Shown in pieces: positions 4,880 through 6,381 of a stretch of DNA of 6,381 bases. Origin of the DNA: Caldilineae bacterium (GTDB lineage Bacteria > Chloroflexota > Anaerolineae > J102); assembly GCA_003694905.1 (NCBI GenBank), contig RFJM01000464.1, forward strand, positions 1 to 6,381. Direction: 5' to 3'. A model generated the notes under the pieces. It was not told where the DNA came from, did not search any database, and saw only the letters and a list, made by a program, of their open reading frames with translations. Made by a program: the position numbers and the translations under genes. The first letter of the stretch is position 1; each line of letters begins with the position of its first letter.

Positions 4880-6381
4880 TCACGCCTTCATGCGAGAATC
4901 GGACGGATCGAAGAGGGGGGTACTACCTACCACCGCGACGGTCACGGGATACTGCTCGCCCATGTATTCCACCTTGAGCTGCGTGCCCACCTGGGCATAC
5001 TGTGGCGGCAGATAGGCCATCAAGATGTGCTTGCCGACCGAGGGACCGGTACCGGCGCTGGTCACATAGGAGCGGCGGCCGTGCGTGTCGATGATGGGCT
5101 CGCCCTCCGGCGTCAAGATCGGCTCCCGCCCCTGGGGATAGCGGGGGATGCCGGCCGAGGACATGTGATCATCCACCGTGAGGGTGCAGAGATGAGCGGC
5201 GGGTTCTTCTTGACGAGCGCGCAGATAGGCTTCCTTGCCGATGAAGTCCTGCCGCTTCACTTTGGGACGGGCCAGTCCCGCTTCCACCGGATTGTATTCC
5301 GACTCCAGCTCCGCGCCGAAGAGCCGGTAGCACTTCTCCAGCCGGGCGCTGGTCCCGTACACACCGATGCCCACGGGCACGATGCCATATGGCTGCCCCG
5401 CTTCCCAGAGATAATCCCACAGGCGCTGCCCCTGCTCCATGGGCGCGTAGATCTCCCAGCCCAGTTCGCCCACATAGGAGATGCGCAAGGCCCACGCCCT
5501 CACCGTGCCGATGGTGATCTGGCGAGCATAGCCGTAGGGGAAGCCTTCATTGGAGACATCGTCTTCGGTGAGGCTTTGCAACACGTCGCGGGCACGCGGC
5601 CCCCACAGACCCACGGTGCACAGCGCCGAGGTCTTGTCTTCCAGCACTACCGAGTGATCGTCGGGCAGGTTGCTCAGGAACCATTTCTTGTCACGCGCGC
5701 CGTCCCCACCACCGGTGACGACTCGAAAGGCGTCCTTGCTCAGGCGCGTGATCGTGAGATCCGCCTTGAACCCGCCGGCCGGGTTGAGCAGCGGCGTGTA
5801 GACCGCTTTGCCGATGGGCACATCCATCTGGTTGACCGCCATCTTTTGGATGTAGTCCAGGGCGCCGGGACCGTGGATATCGAAGATGGCAAAGGCGGTG
5901 AGATCAACCATCCCTACCCGGTCTCGCAGGGCCAGGTGCTCGGCGCTGATGATGGGGGACCACCAGCGGGCATCCCACTCGGCCGGACGCTCCTTGATGC
6001 GATCCGCGTACTCTTCCAGCAGAGGCGCGTTGGACTCGTACCACTGCGGACGTTCCCAGCCCGCGGTCTCGAAGTAGACCGCGCCCAACTCGGAGGTGCG
6101 GGCATGGAAGGGGCTGAGGCGGACGTTGCGGTTGGAGGACCATTGCTCGCGCGGGTGGACGATGCCGTATGTCTTGTTGAAGCCCTCGCCGCAGCGGGCG
6201 CGGATGTGCGTCTTGGTGCGGGCATAGTCGTAGAAGCGGGCAACATCCGAGGCGTGGATGTCGATTTCGCAATGGCCGTCGGTCATCCATTCCGCCACCA
6301 TCCTGCCGACCCCCGGCCCTTCCTTGATCCAGACTGCCGCGGCCGACCACAGTCCTTTCACCTCCACCGTCTCCCCCAGGA
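4880..6381 (-). CDS. Dimethylglycine/sarcosine dehydrogenase-like FAD enzyme with C-terminal GcvT domain (5' end outside window)
   Basis: The frame is open to the right edge, so the N-terminal FAD-binding DAO part lies outside and 499 residues are visible. A GTG at 6367 is internal and not a credible start, because the residues around it (KGLWSAAAVWIKEGPGVGRMVAEWM) are the conserved end of a DAO domain. Next comes the central FAO_M-type linker, with GWERPQW near visible residue 107. The GcvT fold covers about 145-385, with GGFKADL at 202-208 and YVGELGWEIY at 302-311. A GcvT C-terminal barrel follows to about 499. The Asp in GGxxxDL is kept, matching the folate-site Asp of T-proteins. Family enzymes oxidise an N-methyl group of dimethylglycine or sarcosine, pass electrons to ETF and load the one-carbon unit on tetrahydrofolate. 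The exact substrate cannot be read from the sequence. The gene ends in TGA 4 bp before etfB, which supports the ETF partnership. Confidence in the family is high. Confidence 0.88.
   Translation of the reverse strand, partial: LGETVEVKGLWSAAAVWIKEGPGVGRMVAEWMTDGHCEIDIHASDVARFYDYARTKTHIRARCGEGFNKTYGIVHPREQWSSNRNVRLSPFHARTSELGAVYFETAGWERPQWYESNAPLLEEYADRIKERPAEWDARWWSPIISAEHLALRDRVGMVDLTAFAIFDIHGPGALDYIQKMAVNQMDVPIGKAVYTPLLNPAGGFKADLTITRLSKDAFRVVTGGGDGARDKKWFLSNLPDDHSVVLEDKTSALCTVGLWGPRARDVLQSLTEDDVSNEGFPYGYARQITIGTVRAWALRISYVGELGWEIYAPMEQGQRLWDYLWEAGQPYGIVPVGIGVYGTSARLEKCYRLFGAELESEYNPVEAGLARPKVKRQDFIGKEAYLRARQEEPAAHLCTLTVDDHMSSAGIPRYPQGREPILTPEGEPIIDTHGRRSYVTSAGTGPSVGKHILMAYLPPQYAQVGTQLKVEYMGEQYPVTVAVVGSTPLFDPSDSRMKA

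Noticed and set aside
1..6381. CRISPR arrays, tRNA or rRNA genes, insertion sequences and defence genes
   Set aside because: I saw no repeated spacer pattern, no tRNA-like cloverleaf arms, no transposase frame and no terminal repeats. The window is almost fully occupied by metabolic genes.

Overview
The window is GC-rich bacterial DNA in which every recognisable gene lies on the minus strand, so the genes read from right to left. The content suggests a heterotroph that demethylates small N-methyl compounds such as glycine betaine, dimethylglycine or sarcosine. The base composition, tight packing and gene mixture would fit a Chloroflexota or similar environmental lineage. That placement is only an impression; no marker gene supports it.

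Unit A (6381 to 3137) begins beyond the right edge. It holds the C-terminal part of a large FAD-dependent dehydrogenase of the dimethylglycine/sarcosine dehydrogenase type with a GcvT-like folate domain, then etfB and etfA. The first two genes are 4 bp apart and etfB/etfA overlap by an ATGA. The dehydrogenase would remove an N-methyl group as a one-carbon unit bound to tetrahydrofolate, and the ETF would carry the electrons to the respiratory chain.

A 150-bp gap (2987-3136) follows. It holds a small GC-rich hairpin just after etfA, a plausible sigma70-type promoter on the minus strand (TTGCAC, 17-bp spacer, TATGCT) and a perfect 10-bp inverted repeat at the expected transcription start. This looks like a regulated start for a second unit.

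Unit B (2986 to 54) encodes an MtbC/MttC-type corrinoid protein, a YbaK/ProX-type aminoacyl-tRNA deacylase homologue, a DinB-fold protein with a likely metal-binding His set, and a second FAD oxidoreductase of the DAO (sarcosine oxidase beta / glycine oxidase) family. The last two overlap by an ATGA. At the left edge, ten plus-strand codons ending in a stop at 33-35 may be the tail of a convergent gene.

Taken together, the window offers two one-carbon exit routes: oxidative demethylation to folate through the dehydrogenase and ETF, and methyl transfer to a corrinoid. The MttB-type methyltransferase that should partner the corrinoid protein is not in the window. The deacylase and the DinB protein have no established role in this pathway and are the least expected members.
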